DNA of 64,000 bases, from assembly GCF_009905375.1 (NCBI RefSeq), contig NC_133650.1, positions 171,696,518 to 171,760,517 on the forward strand. The letters run 5' to 3'. The notes under the pieces were generated by a model. The model saw nothing but the letters and a program-made list of their open reading frames with translations, was not told the DNA's origin and ran no database searches. Source of the DNA: Apium graveolens. Lineage: Eukaryota; Streptophyta; Magnoliopsida; Apiales; Apiaceae. Below, one piece after another: positions 33,960 to 44,988 of the stretch (position 1 is its first letter; each line of letters opens with the position of its first letter). A program made the translations under genes and the position numbers.

Positions 33960-35423
33960 TGATAAGTGAAATTTATATCCACTTGGAACGCTTCATTTCG
34001 GCTTAAGTTGGTGTTTTCGACTCAAGTAATTGGTATTTTTGATATGTTTTGTGTAATTGCATTGCAGGGCACTCGTCAGATATGGAAAGGATCTTTATAA
34101 TGATTTTATGCTGACAAGAGGTAAGATTTTTAAGTTTGCACAGTTCTCAAATTAAATAGAATGTCGTTATCTTCGCGTGAACTGTTGAATCGCCCAATTC
34201 TGATGAGCAGAACTCAAGATACGGCCAAAAGAAGAAACTGCTAAAAATCATAGAGGCCGGGCGCGCAGCGCGCCCGCGCCCATTTGGCAGAAACAGAGTG
34301 CGCCCGTGCCTGTTCCAGCGCGCCCGCCAGAATGCTACAGAATCCTGTTTTGAGTGGAATCTGATGATTTTAAGAGTCCAGGTCCACTTGGGGCTTATAT
34401 ATAAAGATAAAAAGACGCTTTTATCAACAAGGAAGCCAGTGAGAACATTAAGAAGACCTAGAGCACATGAGACAGCTAAGGAGAAGAAGAATTAGTTTCA
34501 TACTTTTGTATTTTTCGATTTAGGCAATACTTTTGGATGCTTATTTTGTTCTTATTCTAAACCCTAGTACTTTATATATTCTATCATAGTATTCTGAACT
34601 TATAATTTTAGTATCATGTTTCCATTGGAACCCATGGTGATGATGCGTTCGATCATGAACTAATCGTTGTCATGGGGTTCTAGCGGATTTATTTATGGAT
34701 TTCAATAGTTGATTGTTCTAAGTCTTTAGTGTGTGGTGATTTATGATTTCCTAGTTTGGTTCTGCTTATTCGTCTTTGATGCGTAGCTAACAACTAAGAT
34801 TATTTGTTAATCTATATTGAAGTGACAGTGATATGTAGGTTTAGAACTTGCCATGCTAGCATAGGTTTATGTATGAATTGACATGCATAATTCGTAGTAT
34901 AATTTTAACCATCTTACACACCCTATGTAATCACAATAGATAACCTGCTCTTCAACCGTTATGTTTCCAAATTCTATAGACATATAGGGTCTAAGCATAA
35001 TTGTGTCTACTTAACTTCTATCTTGATTGTGGATTCTTAGTAGTAGGGTATACGTATATCGAAAGATCGCGTATACTAGTTTCGTGTTATCAGATTAGTT
35101 ATCATCACCATCGCTTACTATGGATAAAGACATAAACTTTGAATGAAGTAGTTAATGAAGTTAGAATCCCATATTTTATTCTCATATAAGTAATTCACTT
35201 TTAATCTCTTAGTTAATGCATTCTAGTATAATCTCTTAAGTAGTTAATCAACTCAAACTTGTTACTTGTCTTAGCTGTGAACGATAATTATACATTGTTG
35301 CATAAGTGCATAATCTAAACTTAACTTAAACCAGTTTCTGTGGGAACGAACTTGACTTAAATCTTATACTACTTGTGATCACGTACGCTTGCGTGTATTT
35401 TCACGTGTGTTTTAGTGTGAACA
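33960..35423 (+). mobile_element. Solo LTR inserted in copia gag (gypsy, Athila/Tat-like)
   Basis: A 1464-bp block begins TGATAAGTGAAATTTATATC and ends TAGTGTGAACA. Removing it joins the two halves of gag in one frame. The flanks TATAC (33955-33959) and CATAC (35424-35428) look like a 5-bp target duplication with one change. A TATA motif (TTATATATAAAG, about 34396-34406) and a terminal part with GTGGGAACGAACTTGACTTA resemble LTRs of Athila/Tat gypsy elements. No internal domain remains, as after LTR-LTR recombination. A GC-rich patch with GCGCGCCCGC words lies at 34255-34335. Confidence 0.75.
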
Positions 35424-35505
35424 CATACCTACTCATATTGCTGCTAATATGTGAAGTGGCTGGGGGTGGTGCTGGTGGATTATGTGGTGCTTCTTTGTCT
35501 GCCAT
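35424..35505 (-). pseudogene. copia gag N-terminus
   Basis: ATG at 35505 starts MADKEAPHNPPAPPPATSHI and continues toward the solo LTR junction; the frame resumes at 33959. The start is chosen because it is the first ATG after the primer site (46 bp away) and gives a Pro-rich N-terminus. Confidence 0.75.
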
Positions 35506-35550
35506 TAAAGGTTAATTTTCAGATCTTAAACTATTTATTTGTCAACACCA

Positions 35551-35564
35551 AGCTCTGATACCAA
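35551..35564 (-). other. Primer binding site of the copia element
   Basis: TTGGTATCAGAGCT on the minus strand, a full initiator-Met tRNA type site, about 20 bp inside the CCTCTACA end of the LTR. Confidence 0.9.
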
Positions 35565-35583
35565 TTTTAGGTACGTAATCAAC

Positions 35584-36080
35584 TGTAGAGGTGAGGGGGG
35601 TGAATATAATTTATGCACATAATTCGATAAAACTTTAACAGAATCAACAGTTTTTATATTAATAGATAAAAACTGATTACAAAAGTACTCTTTCAAAGGA
35701 TGAACAATTATCCTTGAGAGCTGCTAGTTTATGCGAATGATATATCAATGTACACAACGCCTTAAGCATAAACCTAATATGTGCTTTATATAGAGGACAA
35801 TTACACAATCAATAAGGAATCATATTCTATTACAATAAGGAAACCTATTACATATCCATGTATGATTGCATCTGAGACAAAGTCATTCACCGCCTTGAAT
35901 TTTTGTTTTCCTTTTCCTCCTCAAATATCTATTGAAGTGACAAATCCTGATGACATCAACTGTTGATCATCAAGTACTGATATAAGAACTGATGACGTCA
36001 CTCTTCAGTAAATATTGATATTAAGTCCTGATAAGAAATCCTGATAGTTTTTATCATAATATCATCAATAATATCTAACA
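35584..36080 (-). repeat. copia 5' LTR
   Basis: On the minus strand it runs from TGTTAGATATTATTGATG (36080) to CACCTCTACA (35584), about 497 bp with TG...CA ends. A TATA box (CTATATAAAG, 35784-35793) and a TGACGTCA-type word (about 35993) are present. The inner boundary is uncertain by about 20 bp because the primer site does not follow immediately. 36081-36085 (GTCGG) would be the target duplication on this side. Confidence 0.82.
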
Positions 36081-36085
36081 GTCGG

Positions 36086-36169
36086 AGAACCTACAAGCTG
36101 AGCCATCTCAACGACACCGAGGTCTCGAACACTTGGCACGGAGCTCGCTTCAGAAAATTCTACCAATAG
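36086..36169 (+). pseudogene. Integrase C-terminus of a decayed Tat-type gypsy element
   Basis: From 36089 the frame reads TYKLSHLNDTEVSNTWHGAR and FRKFYQ, ending at TAG 36167-36169. It matches, in order and spacing, the end of the better preserved Tat integrase in this window (SYKLETMDGFEVPRTWHAQN at about 59356-59415). The rest of that pol was displaced or lost when the copia element inserted. Confidence 0.78.
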
Positions 36170-36359
36170 AAAGGTGTGCATGGTCGTACGATTTTTGTTG
36201 AACAAATAAGATATTTAAATCTGTATTTATCCCGCCCGGAATGTAATCAATACATGATCTTTGTTTTGCAATAAAAATACTATGTTCTTAGAATAGTGTT
36301 ATTCGTGTGGTTGCATCACAATTATTATCTGCACACCCAAATGCATGATTAATTTCAAA

Positions 36360-37015
36360 ATTTGAATTTTAACCCCCTACCCCGCGTCAAATAAACGCTA
36401 TCCATGTGAACTTATAAAATGTTCAAAATCAAACTAACCCCTACCCGGGGCCGATTTAAACACAGTCCATGAGCACTTTAAAGTGTACCCCCCACTCGGG
36501 GTTAATTTTAACCCCATCCCGGGAACAATAACACAATGCGTTACAAAAATTTACTCGATTTTTTAAATTTTAAACCCAGCCCGGGGACAATAACACAAGC
36601 CATGTGTGAGAAAAATTTACATGATTTTTTAAATTTTAACCCCATCTCAGGGACAATAACACAAGCTATGTGTTAGAAAAATTTACTCGATTTTTTAAAT
36701 TCTAACCCCATCCCGGGGACAATAACACAAGCCATGTGTTAGAAAAATTTACTCGATTTTTTAAATTTTAACCCCATCCCGAGAACAATAACACAAGCCA
36801 TGTGTTAGAAAAATTTAATCCATTTTTTAAATTTTAACCCCATCCCGGGGACAATAACATAAGCCATGTGTTAGAAAAATGTACTTAATTTTTTAAAATT
36901 TTAACCCCATTTCGGGGACAGTAACACAAACATGTGCACTTATAAAATTTTACCCATTCAAAATTTTTTAAACCCTAACCGAGGACAACTACACAAACCA
37001 TGTGTATTTAGAACA
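36360..37015 (+). repeat. 66-bp tandem repeat array in the Tat 3' untranslated region
   Basis: About ten units of about 66 bp, with starts near 36511, 36575, 36640, 36706, 36772, 36838 and 36905 and more degenerate units outside them. The core is CCCCATCCCGGGGACAATAA, followed by an ACACAAGCCATGTGTTAG palindrome-like segment and an AT-rich end. It begins about 200 bp after the integrase stop. Tat/Ogre elements are known to carry tandem repeats at this place. Confidence 0.88.
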
Positions 37016-38871
37016 AAAATTTCAAGGCATGTCACGATAAAAGAAAACGCATTAAAACGAAACCTCAGGGTAAATTTTGGGAAACATATATGGAAAAATA
37101 TTTATATATTTCAAAAGGGGATTAAAAAGGATATTTTATAAATTTGGAAAAAGATTTTAAAATAATTTTAAAAAGTTTAAAAAGTTCAATAAATAATAAT
37201 AGAGCAATCAGAACAGAACTAAAACAAATATTTTAATATTTTGGAGATACGTTAGAGACCCGAAACAAAAATAAAAAAAGTGTTCAAATATTTTAAAAGA
37301 GTTATTTAAGATTTATATTTTTAAAAGCTCAGATGAAATATTTTAAGTTATTGCAAAACAAATTTTGAAATAGTTTTGAAGAGTCAAAATAGTTGAAATG
37401 TTAATAAGAGAACGAACAAATTTAAGAACAAAACAAAATAAATATATTTAATCCTAACATGAGGAGTGCTGAATAAAGAGGAATAGAATATGTAGCTCAA
37501 ATATCACAAATTCAAAGCCTAACAAAATTTGCAAACGAGCCTCTAAAGCCGTGGCTCCCGGTCTAATTACAAAAATATAATTCGTAACTACAAAGGTATA
37601 CTTAGCAATAGATCAAAGCACTGATTTATAATGTAATATAATATACTCTCGGTGCTAATGATTTAATAACGCACTGTGACCTCCGTGTAGAAACTGATTC
37701 AAACAATTAATGTATAACTAACAGACTATGTAAATATAATTTGATATTAATAAAATACATTATGTATTCATAATATTAGAAATTGGCATGTTCTTGCAAC
37801 ACAAACTCAAATATTTTATTCATGTGAACCGATGCATGCATGTATATATACAAATAAAATAATAACAAATTATTATGCATTCACAGATCCCACAATAACT
37901 AAGTAGTAAATTATAAATTCATAGATTTAGTAAATTATTAAGTACACAAATTAACAGGTATTACTTGGTGTTGATAAGATTGAACTTGTAGTAAAAGATA
38001 CAAAAAGATACGAGTTTAGTATATTATTAAAAGTAAGACTTTGTAGTACGTTTGTCATTACATGGTGTTGTAAAATAAAATGATAAAATAAAATAATAAT
38101 ATCTTATGCTATTCGCACCGCTTATTGTCTCCATTTCTGTTGCAACTCACAGACAGTTTAACTATCTTCTAAGGTTTGTGGTATGTGAAAATAAAGTAAG
38201 GAGTTATATATAGACCCAATTGCAGATTATGAATAGAACTCTACCGGTTGTTTTAATTCTTTTCATACATGATAGGTTTATGATATTTTTAGCTATATAG
38301 GTATTTTAGCGTGAAAATATAAAAAAGATAATGTTTTTTAACTGATAAGGGTTATTTGTTTGGAAAGGAAAATTGGTTAGTTATTAATGATGATAATATT
38401 TTATTTAATTTTATTAAATGGGATTGCTTGAGATATTTTTGGAAAAAGGGATATTTTAGTTGAAAAAAATATGAAAGAAAATGTGTTGTACTCGAAGTTA
38501 ATTGATTATATACTAATTAAGATTAAAATAGATCTAAAATAAACAGGTCATAAAAATAATTAAGTACGGGTAAATAATTAAATTCAGTAGGTACTGTAAC
38601 AACGATCCAACTATCAAACTTTTAATGGTTCATTTACTCCATACCTGGGAGATTATGCATATTCCGACCAGACTTTGACATTAACCTTACGAGGAGTATA
38701 TGGTAATAGAAAGGTACATTCTCAGTATACAAACTAAGACCTTCTAGTTTTCAATAGCATTAAGATTTTATAGTAACCTGTCGAGCTTTCACTACATTAT
38801 AGATATCATCAGTAAATGATCCATAGTCAAACCAACACGAAGTACGCGTACTAGAGATGGATACAAAGGGA
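37016..38871. other. AT-rich DNA, nothing recognised
   Basis: No open frame with protein-like content, no LTR ends and no inverted repeats were found by eye. It may still be 3' untranslated region and LTR of the decayed Tat element, since no boundary is seen at its left side. Confidence 0.4.
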
Positions 38872-38879
38872 GTTGCAGC

Positions 38880-39444
38880 TAGGGGTGAGCAAAAAATTTC
38901 ATAACCGTCCAAACCAACCGTTTCAAATCGCCCAAACCAAAATTTAATGGTTTTATAATGGTTTGGATCGGTTAGGGTTTCATTTTTGCAAAACCCGAAA
39001 AATAACGGTTTGGTTTGGATTTGTCTTTTATACCGCCCGTTATATCCAAACCACCTGAATCTATTAAAATATTTTATTTATATATTTTGAGGATACATAT
39101 ATTAGATAAAATATTAATATTTATAAATAGTTGAATCCATGTTATGTTAAGTGCACTTGAATGTTACATATTGAAGTTAAAAGATCCAAATTATTACATA
39201 ATGAATTTGTTTAGTTGATAATTTATTAACTTATTAACTTCTTTACCTAGTAAATATATGCACATATTTTTCCTAACGGTTTAAACGAAAACCGCCCAAC
39301 CCGAACCGTTATAGTTTGGGTGGTTTGGTTATATTAGTAACGGTTATGGTTACGGTAATGGTTAAGTAAAATGTAAAACCGCTAAATTTGGTTTGGATGG
39401 TTATGAGCTCTAAACCCGCCTATTTCACCCAATACTCACCCCTA
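38880..39444. mobile_element. hAT-type MITE
   Basis: The 565-bp element has terminal inverted repeats TAGGGGTGAG / CTCACCCCTA and an exact 8-bp target duplication GTTGCAGC at 38872-38879 and 39445-39452. Eight-base duplications and a TAGGGGTG-type end are hAT hallmarks. It has no ORF. Internally it is rich in AACCGTCCAAACC and GGTTTGGTT words, in opposite orientation near the two ends, so it can fold on itself. Confidence 0.93.
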
Positions 39445-39452
39445 GTTGCAGC

Positions 39453-39736
39453 AATGTGTTTCACAATTAAGGCTGAACGATTGAATGATTTCTTAAGAGT
39501 TATGTCTTTCATATGAAGATCATGATACATACACTATAACATATCGATAATCGTACATTTTGTTTTAGAGATTTTTCTTCCTTACATACTGCGCAAAATT
39601 GTGAGCGTAGCCATAGTTTTACATTGGCAATTGTTATATAAGTAACCCCTTAACAAATATTATTGTGATGCTTATCATTTATAACCATATAGACCTTTTT
39701 CCGTGTTCTTTGAAAGGTAACCCTATTGATCTGAGG
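39453..39736 (+). other. Old gypsy remnant, left piece
   Basis: A 0.28-kb stretch between the MITE and the solo LTR. It is continuous with 43565-43849 once the solo LTR is removed, and with 63689 onward once the Tat element is removed. No coding motif is readable in this piece. Confidence 0.4.
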
Positions 39737-40689
39737 TTAACTGTAACACCCCCAGATCCGGGGTCGGGGATCCGGGTCGTCACGGTCTTTCTTTCCACAA
39801 TATCACTTAACTTAATTAATAATAAATAACCTCATGCTGTGACCCCACACTAACACACACCACAACCCGTTATAGTCTCAGAGATGAAATTGAAATAAGT
39901 ACAAGTCCTTGAATCAACAATTTAAAAGTTATTACAACCCAAAATGATTACTTGATAAGTTTACAGTTAATTGCCATTATCTGTCACAAGTTATAATTAT
40001 ACATAATTGGTTCCCAAAAGTAGAATGCCTGATCTACCAATAGATCTACCTCTGCAGCTATAGCAGCTACAACATTAACGGGAAGACGCGGGACGCTTCC
40101 CACGCGCTTGCGTTGGGTCTGCTTGAGTCTGGCCATCTTTCCTAACTGTTGTTGTGTGATGAAGAAATGAAGTAAGAGTGAGCATTACAGCTCGCAAGAT
40201 AATATATAGTGTAAACAATAATTCAAGTATCTAAATGGATAACTTACTGGAAACCTTTATCAAGTGTAAGGTAATTACTTACTGGATATAAGCTTAAAGG
40301 AAGATGAAGTTACAAATTACTTCACTATACTTATACCATTTTATAAAACTACTTGAACTACCACTGTTCAAAGTATTATAGGTTTCAAAAGGTCATCCCA
40401 TAGATGAGACCACAAGTTGAGACTTGAATAGATTCAATTTTTGAAATATTATTGAATGAAATGAAGTTACGAGATACTTTATTTAGTCCCGATATATATA
40501 TCCACATATATATCTCTTATACATTTCCTGGAAACCTCCGTTATGTAAAGTATGAACAGAGTTTGTAACATCCAATGAATTTTGGAAAGGAAAAGAATTT
40601 TGGCATAAACCCGATATCTTGCTGATCAGGCAAAGATACCAATAAGTAACCTTTTCTACTGTAGATGGATGAATTCCTCGCCGGTCATC

Positions 40690-40812
40690 ACCCTGGCCGC
40701 ATTCAAACCTCGCGCTAGACCGTTACCCGGCCACTCACGCGTGGATGGACTGTCACCCAGCCTCTTACACCTTCATAGACCGTACCCCGGCCTGTCGCTT
40801 ATGCCGACTCAA
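40690..40812 (+). repeat. About 31-bp repeats in the solo LTR
   Basis: Three to four degenerate units with CCCTGGCCGCATTC / TACCCGGCCACTCACGC / CACCCAGCCTCTTACAC starts and a TAGACCGT or GGACTGT end. This is the most GC-rich part of the LTR and corresponds to the GACCGGGGCGGATGGTCC segment of the neighbouring element (47972 and 53676). Confidence 0.6.
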
Positions 40813-41300
40813 TCAGATGGACTTACTTCCCGAACATTGGGCAAGTAATCAAATTGTTGTCTCAAAACAGCAACCACGTTGCGAATATAAAATACACCAC
40901 AGAGCCAGATCCCCCAGGTTTTGAGCGAGTATTTAAATCCCCTTGAAAGGAAGATCTTAAATATAAAAATGAGTTTTGGGATCCGCTCTAACCTTTAAAA
41001 ATTATTTTGAAGACTCGAAAACATTTTTGAGAATGTTTGGAGTAATGCCGACTTAATAAAATAAATCAGTCCCAATATATTAGAAAATATATGAATATTA
41101 TTATTTAAATAATATTCCCATAAGGATAATCCTTATAAAAATAATTGAAGTAAAAGTTTTAAAACTCATACTTGAAATGGATATTAAATAACCAAAGATA
41201 TACTTATACGAAAGTATGATCTTTATTTGAATAATCGAAAATAAGTTTGATTATCGAAACATTATACTTTAATAAAATAAAGAATATTATTTAATAAATA

Positions 41301-41413
41301 AGCGGAGTCATAAGTCCTCAAATGAATATTCAAAATAATATTCATTAAATAAAATAAAGCGAGTCATAAGTCCTCGAATGAATACTCAACTAATATTCAT
41401 TAAATAAAATAAA
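41301..41413 (+). repeat. Two-copy tandem repeat in the solo LTR
   Basis: GAGTCATAAGTCCTCAAATG ... TTCATTAAATAAAATAAAGC occurs twice in direct succession with a period of about 56 bp. A TA microsatellite follows at 41459-41495. Confidence 0.8.
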
Positions 41414-43564
41414 GTTATCGAATAAACCTTATTCGATTAATAGTTTTGAAAACTATATCAATATATATATATGTATATATATATATAATATACTCGGGAA
41501 CATCGACTCCCGGTTTTAGAAAATGTTCACCTTGGGGTCCCCTATACTAAGGGTATACGCAATTACTGCTTATCTCTAGCATAGGTATTATGCAACTGAA
41601 TCAACAGATATATATCAAGATTACGAAATAGGCATGCATATATACCATATCACATGCTCCAATATATCGCAAGAATTTGCTAATTAACCATCATGCATCT
41701 ATCACAAGATAATGCATATACATATGTATACATCACAACAACAGTATAACGGGTAGAAAACTTGCCTGAGCGACTGGGGGTGGTAAAAGTCCTGGGATGA
41801 GTCTGGTAACCTATGAACATCATATAAGTTGGAATTAAACCAAAGTCGCTTAAGAATCTATACTTTAACCAATTAGACCCTAACGTTCGTTTTTGCGCTT
41901 AACGATTCACTTAAGTCGCTCGAGTACCCTCGGCTTCACCATTTTTAATAAATTAACGATTAAGAGTTTTAAGGCGATTCTTTCGCGAGTATCCTACCAA
42001 CTGTCTAACCCACTTTACATAATTGTTTCATAATCCAATTAGTCATTTAAGGCCTTAACCAATGTTTCAAAGTAAGGCGAGGGGTAATGGTTCGTTCGCG
42101 AAACGCCGTTACTTAAAACGGTCATTTCTCCTAAATCGTACATCGGATTCAAGCGAACCACATATCAAAACGAAGCTCGTAACATGAACTATCTAATCAT
42201 GCTAATGGTCAAAACCTAACAGTGAGTTCTCGGGTCCTGATGTTAAGAACAAAACAGTCTAAAGTAAATCGGACATTACGACGGCTATGTTTACGCGATT
42301 ACCAAATTTTATCCTACTCCAAATCAACCACAAATCAACCACAATTCAATCATACAACCAAACTACATCTATACAATACTACAACAGCCCCAACAACTCA
42401 ATATTTCCAAATTTATACTACTTCCCAAACATGAACTAAAAGCTTACTTAAGTTCTTTAACTAATCAACAAGATTTACAACTCCCAACACATCACAAAAC
42501 CAACACATCTCTAAATACACAATAATCAAGCTTCTCATGAACCATACCAAACACAAAAACTCTAAATATATAAAAGTAGGGCTAGGGTATGAGATTATAC
42601 CTTCCTTGGTGAGTAAAAGTAACTAAGGAGCTTGGAATCACCCTTGAAAGTCCTTACCAAAGCTTAATCTAAACAAAAACTCAAGAACAAAATTTCAAGT
42701 TCTTGAAAAACACTATTCACCCTCTTCTTCCATGAATTTTAGGAAGAGATTGTGAAGGAATTTGAAGCTCAAACTTATAGGATATCTATATCTATGCACA
42801 AGGAACCTTAGATAATTACCTCACTAATTAATGAAGCTTGGAACTTGGATTTGGGTTTTTCTTTTCTTGCAAAATGGAAAGGGGCCGAGAGCTTTGTTCT
42901 CCAAAATGAAAGTCAACTTTGTGTTTTTGGTGTTATGATTTGTTTGTTGGTTGTTTTTTCTTTTGTTTTAATTAATTACCTTTTAACCATGGTGATTTTT
43001 GTGTGGCTTGAAATCAACCACACTTCCTTCCCTTTTTGGTCATGCTTAGGTCATCAATCTTATGTCATCTTCCCATGCTTGTCCTCTTCTTATTGGTTTG
43101 ATGATATCATCCTCACTAACCTCTTTGCTTAGCTCCTAATTACTTTGCTAATGACCGCTGATCTGTTATACGGTTCGCTTAACTTTCGTTTTCGTTTATC
43201 GTTTGAGGGATCATACTCGGGATCTTATTACTTAGGTTTCCTTAACCTTTCTCAATACATTATATTCCTTTTATAATCCTCTCTTATAATCCTTGAATTT
43301 TAAATCCTTTTTATCCTGTTACCTTATACTCAATCCTTTCGATATCTGGTGGATTTTCGGGAAAAATCAAAGTGTTCGAATTTGGATTCTGACGATCTTT
43401 ACATACACTTATATATCATATACAGTACTAATAAGATCTCAGAATAACAATAAAAGAACCCCTACATAGTGTGGCATGAAAGTTTTCTTATTTAGCATAA
43501 TCAGCAAAAATACTATTCATAAGGGTTATAAAAAAGTTCAAAATTTTGGGGTTATTACATTAAC

Positions 43565-43849
43565 TTTCCTTATAGACTTTTGAAATTATGAACCCTTCTT
43601 GTATCATGTCTTAGCCTTGGATACCCCTTTTTATAACTGAGGTGAACAACCCTATTCACATTGGGGATAAAGACTTATTGTCTGTGTGATGAGGTTTGGT
43701 GGGATGCCATCAATTGGTTTGTTATGTATCATTAGAGTACTAAATACTGGCCACCTTTACATTGAAAATTGTACTAATGATAACATATCAGAAGTTCAAA
43801 AATCATATTGATCTCTCAGTTTAACCCATCTACAAAAGATTTTCATTAA
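43565..43849 (+). other. Old gypsy remnant, middle piece, with conserved module
   Basis: 43655-43830 matches 49590-49765 in the non-autonomous element (CTGAGGTGAACAACCCTA / CTGAGATGAAAAACCCTA, TGTCTGTGTGAT, CATATTGATCTCTCAGTT) and contains the GTGGGATGCCATC and TGGCCACCTT blocks also seen in elements A and B. It is therefore the gag-side leader of an older plus-strand chromovirus. Confidence 0.6.
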
Positions 43850-43854
43850 CAAAT

Positions 43855-44364
43855 TGTTAGGGGGTAAAATAAACCCTGATTGTGTAATTAATATTGCATT
43901 AATTATACCAGAATTAGTTTGACAGTTAAGCCCATTAGAAAAGGCCCAAAACCCTGAATATTAATTAATTTCGTAATTAATTAATAAGGGATAAATCAGC
44001 TGATGATAAAATCCAAATAAGGACACAATTCCTTGGAGATTGGCCTCCCAGAGATCTTATAAGATAGAGAATCAGTCTCCTACTTCCTAGGACTCCAAAG
44101 TCCATTCTAATTTAGAGACTTGTCCACCAAGTCTCCCAACTCTAGTCCAATTCAAGGACTCCCAACACCTATATAAGGGGTCTCACCCCCACCAAATTAG
44201 AACTTCATTTTTTGACTTGATCCTTGGCATTTAGCAAGGTACGTAGGCATCTTGTTAGGCATATCGAGTCACGAGACACAAGAACAGTCAAATCAAGTAT
44301 CAAAGCTCACTAACCCTAGTAATAAATACAGCAATTAATATACCATAGTTTTCAATCCATAACA
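43855..44364 (+). repeat. Tat element 5' LTR
   Basis: TGTTAGGGGGTAAAATAAAC to CAATCCATAACA, 510 bp. A TATA box (TATATAAG at 44170-44177) lies upstream of GGGGTCTCACCC and of the presumed transcript start. Matching features occur in the 3' copy. Confidence 0.95.
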
Positions 44365-44365
44365 A

Positions 44366-44383
44366 TTGACACCATCTGTGGGG
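44366..44383 (+). other. Primer binding site of the Tat element
   Basis: TTGACACCATCTGTGGGG directly follows the LTR. It is a mutated form of the TGGCGCC-type site used by Tat/Athila elements, and differs from the initiator-Met sites of the other elements here. Confidence 0.75.
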
Positions 44384-44399
44384 AAGCATAACAACAACC

Positions 44400-44988
44400 A
44401 TGGCGAGAACACAGAGTGGAAACAACGCCCCTGAAGGAACACCAGCTGGGATGACCCAAACAATTTCATCAATGGTGGAGTTACCTCCACATTCGACCTA
44501 TGCCACCACCCAAGGAGGAGCCCATATAGAGCCAACTGAACCTCAGCCACAAGGGACAATTTCCCCAAATCCTCAAGGGACGAATTCCCAACTTCAGCAG
44601 CTACATACACCTGTAAATTCTCGACCTGTTGTGTATGAGTATTCTACTATTGTGACCACTAATCCCTCATATGGGATGCCCCTATACCCTGAGGTTGGAG
44701 GAAGTTGACATGCTAATCAGAGTGAAGTACAAGGGTAGATGCCCCAATATATACGTGGTTTAGCTCTTATCCCAGAGGATCAAGAATTCTTTGGCCCTTA
44801 CGCTGAGAGAGACTCTGAATATTAGGATGATGATGTAGCCCCAAGAAGGAGGTGTGTTGGAAAAGAGCCGATGCCTGATGGTAACCAGCGTCCTAGGAGC
44901 ACCGAGGGACGAATCCCCAAGAAGTGCAGGAGAGAATCAGGGCTCACGAGGCTGAAATTCAAAGGCTGAAGCGCGACCTGGACTCTGA
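44400..44988 (+). pseudogene. Tat gag, N-terminal part
   Basis: ATG at 44400 opens MARTQSGNNAPEGTPAGMTQ, 35 bp after the LTR, and stays open for 102 codons. Stops then interrupt a recognisable continuation (ALIPEDQEFFGPYAERDSEY, later a basic KKCRRES segment) up to the junction at about 44988. The central Gag domain that should follow is not present on either side of the nested element, so it was deleted. Gag would build the particle. Confidence 0.75.

Larger units (their letters stand above)
23183..36080 (-). mobile_element. Ty1/copia retrotransposon, probably sirevirus (Maximus/SIRE) clade, 3' LTR missing
   Basis: Minus-strand order is LTR (36080-35584), primer site, gag, protease, integrase, RT-RNase H, 3' noncoding repeats, extra ORF. 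Integrase before RT makes it Ty1/copia. Long Gag with two zinc-knuckle-type segments, a UBN2-type Gag core and extra sequence after pol suggest a sirevirus, although a 0.5-kb LTR is short for that clade. A CACTA transposon (27082-31212) and a solo LTR (33960-35423) interrupt it. No copy of the LTR is found below 24210, so the downstream end is lost. Many stops show it is inactive. Confidence 0.85.
39742..43559 (-). mobile_element. Solo LTR of a chromovirus-type gypsy element
   Basis: On the minus strand it begins TGTAATAACCCCAAAATTTT (43559) and ends GACCCCGGATCTGGGGGTGTTACA (39742), 3818 bp. Both flanks carry the 5-bp duplication TTAAC (39737-39741 and 43560-43564), so no internal region exists or is missing elsewhere: it is a true solo LTR. 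The end resembles those of the element at 44989-54743 and of element B. The frame 42845-43132 inside it has no recognisable content. Confidence 0.93.

Noticed and set aside
34255..34335. GC-rich island as a bacterial or organellar insertion
   Set aside because: Only 80 bp, made of repeated GCGCGCCCGC-like words within an LTR, and comparable patches occur in plant gypsy LTRs.
36086..36169. Short coding piece as the end of a host gene
   Set aside because: Its order of residues matches the Tat integrase end in the same window, and the tandem repeats behind it fit the element.
36360..37015. Regular repeats with spacer-like variable parts, possible CRISPR array
   Set aside because: Units are contiguous 66-bp tandem copies that drift along their whole length. 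There are no unique spacers, and the context is a plant retroelement.
42845..43132. 95-codon plus-strand ORF as a possible gene
   Set aside because: It lies wholly inside a solo LTR, is hydrophobic because of TTT/TTG-rich DNA, and shows no domain or conserved partner copy.
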